The notes under the pieces are model-generated. The model saw nothing but the letters and a program-made list of their open reading frames with translations. It did not search any database and was not told the origin of the DNA. Positions 27,874 through 36,874 of a DNA stretch of 64,000 nt are shown here, piece by piece. A program made the position numbers and the translations under genes. Position 1 is the first letter of the stretch; every line of letters starts with the position of its first letter. This stretch comes from Aerococcus sp. 1KP-2016 (GTDB lineage: Bacteria; Bacillota; Bacilli; Lactobacillales; Aerococcaceae). The stretch covers positions 1 to 64,000 of the forward strand of contig NZ_NEEY01000003.1 in the NCBI RefSeq assembly GCF_002252085.1, in the 5' to 3' direction.

Positions 27874-27882
27874 TGGTATAAT
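27874..27882 (+). promoter_or_regulatory. Extended -10 promoter of rqcP
   Basis: TGGTATAAT, about 53 bases before the rqcP start. Confidence 0.5.
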
Positions 27883-27934
27883 AAGATTAAGATGAATGAC
27901 AATTAGAATGATAAATGAAAAGGAGCGCGAATTT

Positions 27935-28213
27935 TTGCGATTAGATAAATTTTTAAAAGTTTCTCGAATTATTAAACGTCGTAGTGTTGCGAAGGAAGTT
28001 GCCGACAAGGGCCGAATTTCGATTAATGGCCGTCCAGCTAAATCGGGTACGGATGTCAAAATTGGGGATGAGTTATTGATTGCTTTTGGTAGCAAGGATA
28101 TGACAATTCGCGTGGATGATATTAAGGAAACAACGCGAAAAGATGAGGCAGATAATATGTTTACGGTGATTTCAGAGAAATACCGTGAGGATAAGGAAAA
28201 AGATAATTTATAA
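27935..28213 (+). CDS. rqcP: S4-domain ribosome quality-control protein RqcP
   Basis: Small RNA-binding protein (Bacillus YabO) that works with RqcH to add alanine tails to stalled nascent chains on the 50S subunit. From TTG 27935 it has 92 residues: R-L-D-K-F-L-K-V-S-R, then a conserved S4 core with KRRSVAKEVADKGRISINGR. TTG is chosen because AAAGGAG lies upstream and the family N-terminus (M-R-L-D-K-F-L-K) begins exactly here; an in-frame ATG at 27896 would add 13 non-conserved residues. Confidence 0.92.
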   Translation: MRLDKFLKVSRIIKRRSVAKEVADKGRISINGRPAKSGTDVKIGDELLIAFGSKDMTIRVDDIKETTRKDEADNMFTVISEKYREDKEKDNL

Positions 28214-28308
28214 TCCTGATTTTTGATGGCATAGGGTCTGAATTATTGTTATACTAAAAAGGTATAAGTAAGTCGGATTCAATAGTATGTCAAAAGGAGG
28301 ATTTTGCT

Positions 28309-28758
28309 ATGCGGGAAACAAGTCGTCCAGATAGTGAAAATAAGAACATAACATCATTAGAAGACCACCGCAAAGCGAAGGGCAAGAAGAAAGCAAAGGC
28401 TAAGCGCTTGAGCTTTGGTAGCAAGGTGATGCGGAGTTTCATAGCGGTGTTCGCTGTTGTGATTGCGTTTTGTGTCTATGGTATCTACGATGCCAACCAA
28501 GAGCAACAAGCTTTGCAGGAACAGATTGCTTTAACTCAAGATGAGATTACTGGTGAACAAAAGGCCATTGATACTTTAGCACAACAAGCAACTTTGCTAA
28601 AAGATGATGAATATGTGGCAAAATTAGCCCGTTCTCGTTATTATTTAAGTAAAGAGGGCGAAATCATCTTTAGTGTGCCTGAGGATAATGCCTCTAAACA
28701 AGCTGAAATTTTGAATAAGGCATATTTGCAACAAGATACAAAAACAGATAGTGAGTAA
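28309..28758 (+). CDS. divIC: Septum formation initiator DivIC/FtsB
   Basis: Bitopic cell-division protein, 149 residues. A basic cytoplasmic N-terminus is followed by a transmembrane helix at about 40-60, then an extracellular coiled coil (EQQALQEQIALTQDEITG) and a short conserved patch (LLKDDEYVAKLARSRYYLSK). This is the standard FtsB/DivIC layout that joins FtsL and DivIB at the septum. AAAAGGAGG precedes ATG 28309. It lies between rqcP and the S1 protein as in Bacillus. Confidence 0.92.
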   Translation: MRETSRPDSENKNITSLEDHRKAKGKKKAKAKRLSFGSKVMRSFIAVFAVVIAFCVYGIYDANQEQQALQEQIALTQDEITGEQKAIDTLAQQATLLKDDEYVAKLARSRYYLSKEGEIIFSVPEDNASKQAEILNKAYLQQDTKTDSE

Positions 28759-28858
28759 TGAACGACTCGTCTTGAGCCTTTCGGGCTTACAAGCAAAATG
28801 ATTGATTGATCATTGGTTCAATCGTAACCAAGCAATTCAAGGAGGATATTTGGAATTC

Positions 28859-29422
28859 ATGGCAATTGAAGTAGGAAATAAAATTACTGGTAAAGTAACT
28901 GGTATTACAAAATTTGGTGCATTTATTGATTTAGGCGAAGGGAAGAATGGTTTAGTTCACATTTCTGAAATTGCTGAAGGCTACGTAAAAGACATTAACG
29001 ATGTACTTTCTGTTGGTGATGAAGTGACAGTTTTAGTAACGTCTGTTGCTGACGATGGCAAGATTGCTTTATCTATTCGTCGTTTAAATGCTGACGGTAC
29101 TGTAAAAGCTGAAGCACCAAAACGTGAATTCAGTAAACCTCGCGAACGTTCTAATAATTCTAACTACAACAAAGACAAAGATGATGACCGCGGTGGACAC
29201 AATGGTGGTGGTTACCAAGGTAAACCAAAATCAAACTATAGCGCAGGTCGCCCAAGTAATGATCGCGGTAATAGCTTTAAATCAAACGCTGGTTCACAAG
29301 TGGGTACCAAAGATTTCGATAGCTTAATGAGTTCATTCCTGAAAGATAGTGATGACCGTTTAACTTCGTTGAAACGCAATACTGAAGGTAAACGTGGCGG
29401 ACGTGGCGGACGTCGCAACTAA
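28859..29422 (+). CDS. YabR-like S1 RNA-binding protein
   Basis: General stress-type S1 domain protein, 187 residues. One S1 domain occupies about 3-75 (GKVTGITKFGAFIDLGEG, GLVHISEIAEGYV). A disordered Arg/Gly/Asn/Lys-rich tail follows and ends GRGGRGGRRN. ATG 28859 gives the family N-terminus M-A-I-E-V-G, but AAGGAGG is 13 bases away; the in-frame TTG 28850 is nearer. I keep ATG. It probably binds RNA or the ribosome. The position matches yabR. Confidence 0.88.
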   Translation: MAIEVGNKITGKVTGITKFGAFIDLGEGKNGLVHISEIAEGYVKDINDVLSVGDEVTVLVTSVADDGKIALSIRRLNADGTVKAEAPKREFSKPRERSNNSNYNKDKDDDRGGHNGGGYQGKPKSNYSAGRPSNDRGNSFKSNAGSQVGTKDFDSLMSSFLKDSDDRLTSLKRNTEGKRGGRGGRRN

Positions 29423-29437
29423 TATAAACGTCAACCC

Positions 29438-29470
29438 AGGTCGGAGAAATCCGGCCTTATTTTAGTTGTT
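29438..29470 (+). terminator. Terminator after yabR-like gene
   Basis: AGGTCGGA (29438-29445), GAAA loop, TCCGGCCT (29450-29457), then T-rich sequence. Confidence 0.65.
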
Positions 29471-29567
29471 TGTTTTTGTTACGATATGACGTTTGAACGT
29501 AGTAATTGTCATGTTGATAAGCAAACTAAGACGCTTCAAATGTAAATCAAGAAAGGAGGCATCTATT

Positions 29568-31013
29568 ATGGGACAAACCCTTACTTTAACCAAACAACTT
29601 TTAGCATGGCTAGACCAACATGAGCCAAGTCTTCGGCAACAAATCCCTCAAGCCTACCAAGTAGCAATTGGTAGACCTCGTTTTCTATTGGCAGTATCAG
29701 GTGGCGTAGATTCAATGGTCTTGCTAGCGGCTTTTGCCGACCTAGCCAAACAAATTGACCTGGAATTTTCCGTTATTCATATTAACCACCATCTGCGCAA
29801 GCAGTCGGATGATGAACAAGCGATGGTCATCGACTTCTGTGAAGCACGAGCAATCGACTTACAGGTAGTAGAATGGACACATGCGGATCCGGCAAATCCA
29901 GAAAGATCGGAACTAGCGGCCCGTGAATTCCGTTATGCCGTATTTGAAAGAATCATGGTGATGAAGTGTGCGCCTTATTTAGTGACCGCCCATCATTTGA
30001 ATGATCAAGCTGAAACAATCTTGATGCGTTTGGTTCATGGGGGCCGTATAGCAAGCGTGGCGGGCATTCACCCCACACGACCAATTGCCCTTGATGGCAC
30101 GAGTAAAAGCGGCTTTGTCTTACGTCCCTTACTAGATGTGCCCAAAGCCGATTTATATGACTACGCAGCAGCCTATGATATTCCCTATCAAGAAGACGCC
30201 AGCAATCATGACTTAGCCTTTACCAGAAATCGTTTTAGGCAAACAATCATCCCATCATTGATGATAGAAGACGACAATCTATTGGAACATTTGGGTCACT
30301 TTGCCGAGGCCAGTCAAGCAAGTCAGGACTTTGCCCAGGCTTATATGACGCAAATCCTAAAAAAGGTGACGAGTAAACGTGACGAGACCTGGCAGATTGA
30401 TTTGGGACAAATGACGGCCTTTAACCAAGTGAAACAAATCTTGTTGTGGCAAAGCCTTTTTGACAAGATTGATCCGTCTCTGGCTAGTTTTACACAGGTG
30501 GGATTTGAACGGATGGTCAACTTTCTCAACCAAGATACAGGGCAGGGTGAATGGCAATTGCCAGGGGATTTACGCTTGGTAAAGGTGTATGATACAGCGT
30601 ATATTCTACCCAAAAATCAACAAGCGTTTTTTGAAGGGGATCATCAGCAAGCGGCAAAATACCAACAAATACTTACCTTAAACACTTGGCATCAGCTGGG
30701 TGATCATGTTCAGCTTGGTCGATTTAATCAGGCATTAGACCTTAGTTCAGGTGGACAGCTTGTGACACAGGTGCCTGCAGGAGTTGAACTAGTGGTGCGA
30801 GGGCGACAAACGGGTGATTTTATTCAATTATCAAATGGACATAAGCAAAAGCTAAATCGTTTTTTTATCAATGAAAAGATTCCTGCAAGTGTGCGCGACC
30901 GGGTGAGGGTAGTTGTGGATGCACAGCAGTTGGTATGGGCAGTCCTTGATGTGGGGCATGTGCTCTACGCAAAACCGGCTCATTCAGGAGATAAAGTATT
31001 GGTAAAATTTTGA
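29568..31013 (+). CDS. tilS: tRNA(Ile)-lysidine synthetase
   Basis: Adds lysine to the wobble cytidine of tRNA-Ile(CAU) so that it reads AUA; essential. From ATG 29568 it has 481 residues. The PP-loop ATPase motif SGGVDS is at 44-49, with a conserved HLNDQAETILMRL segment and a C-terminal TilS domain (ELVVRGRQTGDFIQL...KLNRFFINEKIP). An in-frame ATG at 29493 is rejected because AAAGGAGG lies just before 29568. hpt follows, as in Bacillus. Confidence 0.95.
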   Translation: MGQTLTLTKQLLAWLDQHEPSLRQQIPQAYQVAIGRPRFLLAVSGGVDSMVLLAAFADLAKQIDLEFSVIHINHHLRKQSDDEQAMVIDFCEARAIDLQVVEWTHADPANPERSELAAREFRYAVFERIMVMKCAPYLVTAHHLNDQAETILMRLVHGGRIASVAGIHPTRPIALDGTSKSGFVLRPLLDVPKADLYDYAAAYDIPYQEDASNHDLAFTRNRFRQTIIPSLMIEDDNLLEHLGHFAEASQASQDFAQAYMTQILKKVTSKRDETWQIDLGQMTAFNQVKQILLWQSLFDKIDPSLASFTQVGFERMVNFLNQDTGQGEWQLPGDLRLVKVYDTAYILPKNQQAFFEGDHQQAAKYQQILTLNTWHQLGDHVQLGRFNQALDLSSGGQLVTQVPAGVELVVRGRQTGDFIQLSNGHKQKLNRFFINEKIPASVRDRVRVVVDAQQLVWAVLDVGHVLYAKPAHSGDKVLVKF

Positions 31014-31031
31014 TTGAATTTAACGCAAATG

Positions 31032-31060
31032 TTGGCTAATAATGTTAAGATTGATATAAT
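31032..31060 (+). promoter_or_regulatory. hpt promoter
   Basis: TTGGCT (31032-31037), 17 bases, TATAAT (31055-31060) with an extended TG. The leader of about 130 bases holds a perfect hairpin, AAGTTATTT (31139-31147) with AAATAACTT (31152-31160). Confidence 0.65.
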
Positions 31061-31195
31061 ACTTTCCTAATTAATGAAATAGTAAGTGAGGTTTGGGACA
31101 TATATATGCTTTCCAATCGTTATAATTGCTATTAAATCAAGTTATTTGCTAAAATAACTTAGAATTATGAGAAATGAAATGTGGAGGACTAATAA

Positions 31196-31744
31196 ATGCA
31201 TAACGATGTAGAAGAAATATTATATTCAGCGGAGGATATTGCCGCGCGTATTAAAGAGCTAGGCCAAGAGTTGAGTGCTGAATATCAAGATAAAAACCCA
31301 ATTGTTGTTGGGATTTTAAAAGGGTCAGTTTTATTCATGTCAGACCTTGTACGTGAAATGGATGTGAAGTTGCAATTAGACTTTATGGATGTTTCTAGCT
31401 ACGGTTCTGGTGTGGAATCTTCTGGTCATGTCAAAATTATCAAAGATTTAGATGCAGATGTGGCTGATCGTCATGTCATTATCGTTGAAGATATTGTTGA
31501 TACTGGTAATACTTTGGCAAAAATTTACGACTTATTCCAACACCGTAATGCGGCGAGTGTAAAAGTGGTCGCTTTGTTAAATAAACCAGAACGTCGTGTA
31601 GCTGATGTACAAGTTGACTACACAGGTTTTGAAATTCCTGATAAGTTTGTAATTGGTTACGGTATGGACTTCGATGAAGATTACCGTCAATTGCCTTTCA
31701 TTGGTATCTTGAAACCAAGTGTATACGCACATTTATTACATTAA
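31196..31744 (+). CDS. hpt: Hypoxanthine-guanine phosphoribosyltransferase
   Basis: Salvages hypoxanthine and guanine to IMP and GMP with PRPP. The 182-residue protein has the PRPP-binding motif IIVEDIVDTGNTL (95-107) and the flexible-loop region SSYGSG. GTGGAGG precedes ATG 31196. It sits between tilS and ftsH, the conserved Firmicutes order, and has its own strong promoter. Confidence 0.96.
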   Translation: MHNDVEEILYSAEDIAARIKELGQELSAEYQDKNPIVVGILKGSVLFMSDLVREMDVKLQLDFMDVSSYGSGVESSGHVKIIKDLDADVADRHVIIVEDIVDTGNTLAKIYDLFQHRNAASVKVVALLNKPERRVADVQVDYTGFEIPDKFVIGYGMDFDEDYRQLPFIGILKPSVYAHLLH

Positions 31745-31801
31745 GAATAGTCTTCCAATTGTATGCTACTTAAGAACAAATAGTTAGAACGGGGAAAACG
31801 A

Positions 31802-33961
31802 ATGCAACAAAAGAGACCTAACAGACCAAATAGAAATACCTTCATCCGAAGTGGTTTGCTATGGCTGATTATGTTCTTTGCGTTGATGGCACTAGTTAGA
31901 ACGCTTACGAGCGACTCAACCAGCGGCACGACCGAAGAGTTGACACAATCAGAATTCATCCAAACGCTTTCTGATGGAGATGTAGAATCATTTTCAATGC
32001 AATCGAATGCTGGTGCTTACCAAATTCGTGGTAGCTACAAGTCTTCTGATGCAAGTTCAAGTGAAGCATCTTCTTCAACAAGTGATGGCATCCCTATTTT
32101 CCAAGATTTACAAGCTGCAACAGCTTCTGAATTTGTGGTAAATGTTTTGCCTAATGATGATACGCTAGCGCAAATTACCAATGCTGCTAATAGTACCGAT
32201 ACAGAAATGACTGCCCTTGAAGAAGACCAATCAGGTATGTGGTTGAGTTTATTATTCACTGCTGTACCAATTATCTTCTTCGTAGTCATCATGTACATGA
32301 TGTTTAGCCAAAGCCAAGGTGGCGGCCGTAATAACCCTATGTCAATGGGTAAATCAAAAGCAGTCGACCAATCTAAGAAAGAAGTGAAAGTTCGCTTCTC
32401 TGATGTAGCCGGTGCTGATGAAGAAAAACAAGAATTAGTTGAAGTGGTAGACTTCTTGAAAGATCCACGCAAATTCCAAGCCTTAGGTGCTCGTATTCCA
32501 AAAGGGGTACTTTTAGAGGGTCCTCCAGGTACTGGTAAAACCTTACTAGCCAAAGCTGTAGCCGGTGAAGCTGGCGTTCCTTTCTACTCAATCTCAGGTT
32601 CTGAGTTCGTAGAGATGTTCGTAGGGGTTGGGGCAAGTCGTGTACGTGACTTGTTCGAAAATGCCAAGAAAAATGCGCCATCAATCATCTTTATCGATGA
32701 AATTGATGCCGTGGGTCGTCGCCGTGGTGCTGGTCCAGGATCAGGTCATGACGAACGTGAACAAACCCTAAACCAATTGCTAGTTGAAATGGATGGTTTC
32801 TCTGAAAAGGATAACGTAATTGTTATCGCAGCAACCAACCGTTCAGATGTCTTAGACCCTGCCTTACTTCGTCCAGGTCGTTTTGACCGTCAAGTACTTG
32901 TTGGTCGTCCAGATATCAAAGGTCGTGAAGCAATCTTGAAAGTCCATTCTCGCAACAAGCCATTTGGCCCAGACGTTGACCTGAAAGTATTGGCACAACA
33001 AACACCTGGCTTTACAGGTGCTGAACTAGAAAACTTATTAAACGAAGCGGCTTTAGTAGCTGCACGTGTCGATAAACATCAAATCGACATGGTAGATATT
33101 GATGAAGCACAAGATCGTGTCATTGCTGGTCCAGCCAAGAAAGATCGTGTTATTTCCAAACAAGAACGTCGTATGGTTGCTTACCACGAAGCCGGACATA
33201 CTATAGCTGGTTTAGTCTTAAGCGATGCACGTGTTGTACATAAAGTTACGATTGTACCTCGTGGTAAAGCTGGCGGTTATGCTATCATGTTGCCACGTGA
33301 AGATCAAAGTCTTTACACAACCAAAGATTTACGCGAACAAGTTATTGGCTTATTAGGTGGACGTGCTGCGGAACAATTAGTCTTCAACACACAAACCTCT
33401 GGTGCCTCAAATGACTTCGAGCAAGCCACAGGTATTGTTCGAGCAATGATTACCGAATATGGTATGAATGATGTCCTAGGACCAATTTCTTACGAGGGTA
33501 ACCACTCAATGCGTGGTGCTTCAAGCGGATACGCAGCAAACAAAACATATTCAGAACGTACTGCAGGTCAAATTGATGATGAAGTACGTAAATTCATGGA
33601 AGAATGCCTAGAAGAAGCAGAACGCATCTTGGCTGAACATCGTGACAAGTTGGATATCATTGCTGAGAAATTACTAGAACTAGAAACATTAGACGAACGT
33701 ACAATTAAGACTTTATTTGAAACAGGTCAAATGCCTGAATCACATGATGCTGAAAAAGACCGTGAACCAGAAGCAAAATCTTTTGAAGAAGTGAAGAAAG
33801 ACTTGCAACGCGGAGCGGAACAACGTCAATTACGTAACGGCGACTGGAAAGCCGACGAAACGGATGAAGAGTCAATTACTAATACGTCTGATGATAGTGA
33901 TGACGATGATGACCAAGAAGGTCGCAACGCACACATTCATCAAGACCGAGATAATCAATAG
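31802..33961 (+). CDS. ftsH: ATP-dependent zinc metalloprotease FtsH
   Basis: Membrane-bound AAA+ protease that degrades misfolded membrane and short-lived regulatory proteins. The 719-residue protein has two transmembrane helices (about 18-36 and 145-165) flanking an external, Ser-rich domain. Walker A is GPPGTGKT (240-247), Walker B IIFIDEID, with an SRH region and the zinc site HEAGH (462-466). The C-terminus is acidic and variable. AACGGGGAAAA precedes ATG 31802. Its stop codon lies inside the first base of a tandem structured repeat. coaX, next in Bacillus, is missing. Confidence 0.97.
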   Translation: MQQKRPNRPNRNTFIRSGLLWLIMFFALMALVRTLTSDSTSGTTEELTQSEFIQTLSDGDVESFSMQSNAGAYQIRGSYKSSDASSSEASSSTSDGIPIFQDLQAATASEFVVNVLPNDDTLAQITNAANSTDTEMTALEEDQSGMWLSLLFTAVPIIFFVVIMYMMFSQSQGGGRNNPMSMGKSKAVDQSKKEVKVRFSDVAGADEEKQELVEVVDFLKDPRKFQALGARIPKGVLLEGPPGTGKTLLAKAVAGEAGVPFYSISGSEFVEMFVGVGASRVRDLFENAKKNAPSIIFIDEIDAVGRRRGAGPGSGHDEREQTLNQLLVEMDGFSEKDNVIVIAATNRSDVLDPALLRPGRFDRQVLVGRPDIKGREAILKVHSRNKPFGPDVDLKVLAQQTPGFTGAELENLLNEAALVAARVDKHQIDMVDIDEAQDRVIAGPAKKDRVISKQERRMVAYHEAGHTIAGLVLSDARVVHKVTIVPRGKAGGYAIMLPREDQSLYTTKDLREQVIGLLGGRAAEQLVFNTQTSGASNDFEQATGIVRAMITEYGMNDVLGPISYEGNHSMRGASSGYAANKTYSERTAGQIDDEVRKFMEECLEEAERILAEHRDKLDIIAEKLLELETLDERTIKTLFETGQMPESHDAEKDREPEAKSFEEVKKDLQRGAEQRQLRNGDWKADETDEESITNTSDDSDDDDDQEGRNAHIHQDRDNQ

Positions 33962-34079
33962 AGTGTAACTAGAACCGTTCAGCCCTCAACCAGTGGAAGA
34001 TTAGTGCCAGTGATGACGGTAGTCATCGCCAGCTAATCTGAAGTGGGTAGAGGGTTGGTTCTGGGAACACGTTTCAATA
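33961..34079 (+). ncRNA. Tandem structured RNA element, unit 1
   Basis: 119-nt unit beginning GAGTGTAAC and ending GGGAACACGTTTCAATA. The predicted fold is a closing GTGT/ACAC (33963-33966, 34067-34070) and a 4x4 internal loop AACT/GGGA. Then AGAAC/GTTCT (33971-33975, 34058-34062), AGCCCTC/GAGGGTT (33981-33987, 34050-34056), AGATTAG/CTAATCT (33998-34004, 34033-34039) and an apical stem GTGATGAC/GTCATCGC (34010-34017, 34022-34029) with a GGTA loop. It overlaps the ftsH stop codon and is read in the direction of ftsH. Family unknown to me. Confidence 0.65.
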
Positions 34080-34202
34080 GAGTGTAACAAGAGGCGGTTA
34101 GATTTGAACCGTTGGAAGAAAATGAACTTAAAGCCCGTACTTTGGGATTTAAGGATTTTTCTGAAACGCAGTCAAATCTGCCTCTGGGAACACGTTTCAA
34201 TA
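34080..34202 (+). ncRNA. Tandem structured RNA element, unit 2
   Basis: 123-nt unit with the same fixed ends as unit 1 but different stems that still pair: AGAGGC/GCCTCT (34090-34095, 34180-34185), AGATTTGA/TCAAATCT (34100-34107, 34172-34179), AGAAAAT/ATTTTTCT (34117-34123, 34155-34162) and CTTAAAGCCC/GGGATTTAAG (34127-34136, 34144-34153). The internal loop AACA/GGGA and a TGGAAGA stretch in the left arm are kept. Every stem changed in a compensating way relative to unit 1, which is strong evidence for a selected RNA fold. Confidence 0.7.
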
Positions 34203-34276
34203 GAGTGCGACAAGAACCACTCTTATGATAATGAAAAAGCCCTAAGTTCCTAGCGACTTTAGGGCTTTTTGCTTGT
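34203..34276 (+). ncRNA. Partial third unit ending in terminator
   Basis: Starts GAGTGCGACAAGAACC like the other units, then lacks the internal stems. It runs into a strong terminator, AAAAAGCCCTAA (34234-34245) with TTAGGGCTTTTT near 34259-34270. ACAAG near its start can pair with CTTGT after the terminator. The ftsH transcript and both units would end here. From here to 34516 I see no gene. Confidence 0.5.
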
Positions 34277-34516
34277 TCTATAAATTGATTCATCAGGGGT
34301 AGTTGCAGAGTAGAATTTTGACTAGTGGTTGATCAGACTGGGAGATATTTCTTCTGTCAGGGCTGGTTTTTTGTTAAAATGGGTCAGTGAGCCATACTGA
34401 GCGTGTTTAAATTTTTACAAATGAGCCAGATGGATTAAAATGAGAATGAATACCAGCTACCCAGGCATATTTTGCCTAGGATACAGGAAATACGAAGAGT
34501 GATGGAGTGAAGGTAA

Positions 34517-35398
34517 ATGTTAGATAAATTAGTAAAAGCTGTGGCTTTAGATGGGCAAGTTAGAATTTCGGCAGTAGATGCGACGGGTGTTGTACGTGAA
34601 GCACAAAACAAGCATGATACATGGTCAGCATCGAGTGCGGCTTTGGGTCGTACGCTAGTGGGTACCTTGTTGTTAGGTTCTGATATTAAGGACGATGCAC
34701 GCATCTCCGTGCAAATTTCTGGTGATGGTCCGGCAGGTAAGATTATTACAGCTGTTGATGGCGAAGGACATGTCAAAGGTTACGTGCAAAATCCACATGT
34801 GAGCCTAGAAGCAAATGACAAAGGTAAAATCGATGTTCGTGGTGCAGTCGGCACAACGGGTGTGTTCAAGGTAACGAAAGACTTAGGCTTAAAAGAACCA
34901 TTTTCAGGTCAAGTACCGATTGTATCGGGTGAGATTGCTGAAGACTTCACTTACTATTTGGCCTATTCAGAACAAACACCGTCTGCTGTTGCCTTAGGTG
35001 TTTTGGTGGATACAGATGAAACCATCATCAATGCAGGAGGATGGATGTTGCAATTAATGCCTGGTGCGACTGAAGAAACCATCGTAGCAGTGGAGCAAGC
35101 CATTGCGGATATCCCACAAGTAACGCAATTATTGAGCGAAGGGGATACACCAACTGACATGATTAACCGATTATTCGGCGAAGAAAATGTGAAATTCTTA
35201 GATGAACGAGATGTAGCCTTCCAATGTGACTGTAGCAAAGAACGTTTCGCGGCAGGTTTAGCTACCTTACATGGCGATGAAATCACAGCAATGATTGAAG
35301 AAGATGGCGGTGCAGAAATTGTCTGTCAATTCTGCAACAACCACTATCACTTCTCAGCAGATGATTTACGCGCAATTCACTCGCACGCTTCTAAATAA
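34517..35398 (+). CDS. hslO: Redox-regulated chaperone Hsp33
   Basis: Holding chaperone activated by oxidation. The 293-residue protein has the N-terminal Hsp33 core and a C-terminal zinc switch with four cysteines: C237 and C239 (CDC) and C270 and C273 (CQFC). Zinc release and disulfide formation expose the client-binding surface. GGAGTGAAGG precedes ATG 34517. It follows ftsH, separated by the structured repeats, and precedes the cysK-like gene as in Bacillus. Confidence 0.96.
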   Translation: MLDKLVKAVALDGQVRISAVDATGVVREAQNKHDTWSASSAALGRTLVGTLLLGSDIKDDARISVQISGDGPAGKIITAVDGEGHVKGYVQNPHVSLEANDKGKIDVRGAVGTTGVFKVTKDLGLKEPFSGQVPIVSGEIAEDFTYYLAYSEQTPSAVALGVLVDTDETIINAGGWMLQLMPGATEETIVAVEQAIADIPQVTQLLSEGDTPTDMINRLFGEENVKFLDERDVAFQCDCSKERFAAGLATLHGDEITAMIEEDGGAEIVCQFCNNHYHFSADDLRAIHSHASK

Positions 35399-35446
35399 GT
35401 TCTTTATAGTGTAATGGCCTTCAAGTCGCCATGCATAGGCTGAATT

Positions 35447-35455
35447 TGTTATACT
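35447..35455 (+). promoter_or_regulatory. Extended -10 promoter of the cysK-like gene
   Basis: TGTTATACT, about 73 bases before the start. The leader holds a hairpin GCTTGT/ACAAGC near 35477-35500. Confidence 0.45.
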
Positions 35456-35527
35456 ATATAAAGAATAAAAGCGTAGCTTGTTGCAAATCGCACACAAGCA
35501 TATCAAAAGAAAGGTTCGTGATGACTG

Positions 35528-36457
35528 ATGGAAGTCACAAAATATACGAGTAGCTTGATTGGAGAAACACCACTAGTACAATTACAACGTTCAATTCCCT
35601 ACAAGGCAGCGCAAGTTTTCGTAAAATTGGAAACAGCCAACCCAACAGGATCTATTTATGACAGAGTGGCTTTAAACATAGTTGAAGTAGCGGAAAATGA
35701 CGGTCGCTTAACAAGTGGACAAAAACTTGTGATCGCAGCGACTGCTGAAATTGCCGCATCTTTTGCCTTGTTAACAGCTAGTAAAGGCTATGATTTAGTG
35801 GCCTTTATTCCAGACACGGCGACCCAACATGATTTAACAGTTCTACGTGCGTACGGCGTTAAGGTCAATCTTGTTGCGGGTGGTCAGGGCGTTGCAAATG
35901 CGATAAAACAAGCACGTGACTTAGGTCAAACCAGTGGCCATGTGTTTGTTGATGTGTACAATGATGAAGCAAATGCAGCAGTCCACGAACACACTACAGG
36001 GCTTGAAATTATTGAAGCGCTAGGTAGTGCCCCGGATGCCTTTGTGACGACGGTAGCAACAGGCGGTACGATGACTGGTGTCGGTCGCGCTTTGCGTAAG
36101 GACAATCAAAAGGTTCAATTATTCGCAGTCGAAGACAAGGATGCAAAGTTTCTAGGCGGTGAAATTGCATTTCCAAGTAAACAAACTGGGTTCAATGCAG
36201 GCATATTACCCCTCAATTTGGATACAAGCTTGTATGATAGTATTATTGATCTTGATTTAGCCAAAGCAGCTGAAATGACCCGACTGTTAGCTATTAACGA
36301 AGGTCTGCTTGTTGGACTCGCTGGCGGTGCTAGTGTAGCAGCAGCAATAGCAGTTGCGCAGACGCTTGGCCGTAACCAAAAGGTAGTGGCTGTGGTACCG
36401 GATGATGGGCGACGTTTTATCGCGCAAGGTATTTTTGACTTCAAACAAGAACTTTAA
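35528..36457 (+). CDS. Cysteine synthase-like protein lacking the PLP lysine
   Basis: 309-residue member of the fold-type II PLP family, co-linear with CysK over its whole length (SLIGETPLVQL, TTGLEIIEALG, LDTSLYDSIIDL). Three active-site motifs are altered. The PLP lysine of S-[VI]-K-D-R is Y44 (G-S-I-Y-D-R, codon TAT at 35657-35659). The substrate loop TSGNTG is replaced by ATAEIAA. The late GxSSGA motif is GLAGGAS. The phosphate-binding loop survives as TGGTMTG. It therefore cannot form the usual Schiff base and is probably a pseudoenzyme. CysK proteins also bind partners (CysE, CymR), so a regulatory role is possible but unproven. Confidence 0.85.
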   Translation: MEVTKYTSSLIGETPLVQLQRSIPYKAAQVFVKLETANPTGSIYDRVALNIVEVAENDGRLTSGQKLVIAATAEIAASFALLTASKGYDLVAFIPDTATQHDLTVLRAYGVKVNLVAGGQGVANAIKQARDLGQTSGHVFVDVYNDEANAAVHEHTTGLEIIEALGSAPDAFVTTVATGGTMTGVGRALRKDNQKVQLFAVEDKDAKFLGGEIAFPSKQTGFNAGILPLNLDTSLYDSIIDLDLAKAAEMTRLLAINEGLLVGLAGGASVAAAIAVAQTLGRNQKVVAVVPDDGRRFIAQGIFDFKQEL

Positions 36458-36484
36458 GGAAATTTTGATAAAGGAAGTCGTAGA

Positions 36485-36829
36485 ATGAACGAAGATATGC
36501 AAGAATATGGTGCGGGCAGTGTTTCAAGAGAGACGGTTGATCCGCAACAAATCGAACATTTGAGTAAGATGTTTAAGGCTCTAGGGGATCCGACGCGCTT
36601 GCGGATATTATATTTACTTGGTAATGGTGAAATGATGGCGACCAAAATTTCGGAAGAACTTGGTTTAGAGCAATCGGCTGTGTCGCATCAATTGAAGAAA
36701 TTATTTGATTTACGTTTGGTGAAACGACGTAAGGAACGCAACACGGTGATTTATAGCCAGGCGGATAGTCATGTGCTTCAAATTTTGACGGACGCCTTTA
36801 CTCATATCAAGGAAGAAGATGCACACTAG
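36485..36829 (+). CDS. ArsR/SmtB-family metal-sensing repressor
   Basis: Winged-helix repressor, 114 residues, with the ArsR signature DPTRLRILYLL and recognition helix EQSAVSHQLKKL. There are no cysteines. Instead the last helix carries D-x-H-x10-H-x2-E (DSH...THIKE), the alpha5 zinc site of SmtB and CzrA; the fourth ligand is Glu as in SmtB. It likely senses Zn or Co. Its target is unclear: no metal exporter is adjacent. It starts 27 bases after the cysK-like gene with AAAGGAAG and is probably co-transcribed. Confidence 0.87.
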   Translation: MNEDMQEYGAGSVSRETVDPQQIEHLSKMFKALGDPTRLRILYLLGNGEMMATKISEELGLEQSAVSHQLKKLFDLRLVKRRKERNTVIYSQADSHVLQILTDAFTHIKEEDAH

Positions 36830-36874
36830 CGGAGGATATCAGAAATTTGGGTTTTCATATAGCTCAAAATTTGG

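Noticed and set aside
34033-34293. Minus-strand open frame across the structured repeats
   Set aside because: Its repeated peptide (LLKRVPR) simply reflects the tandem RNA units; no start signals.
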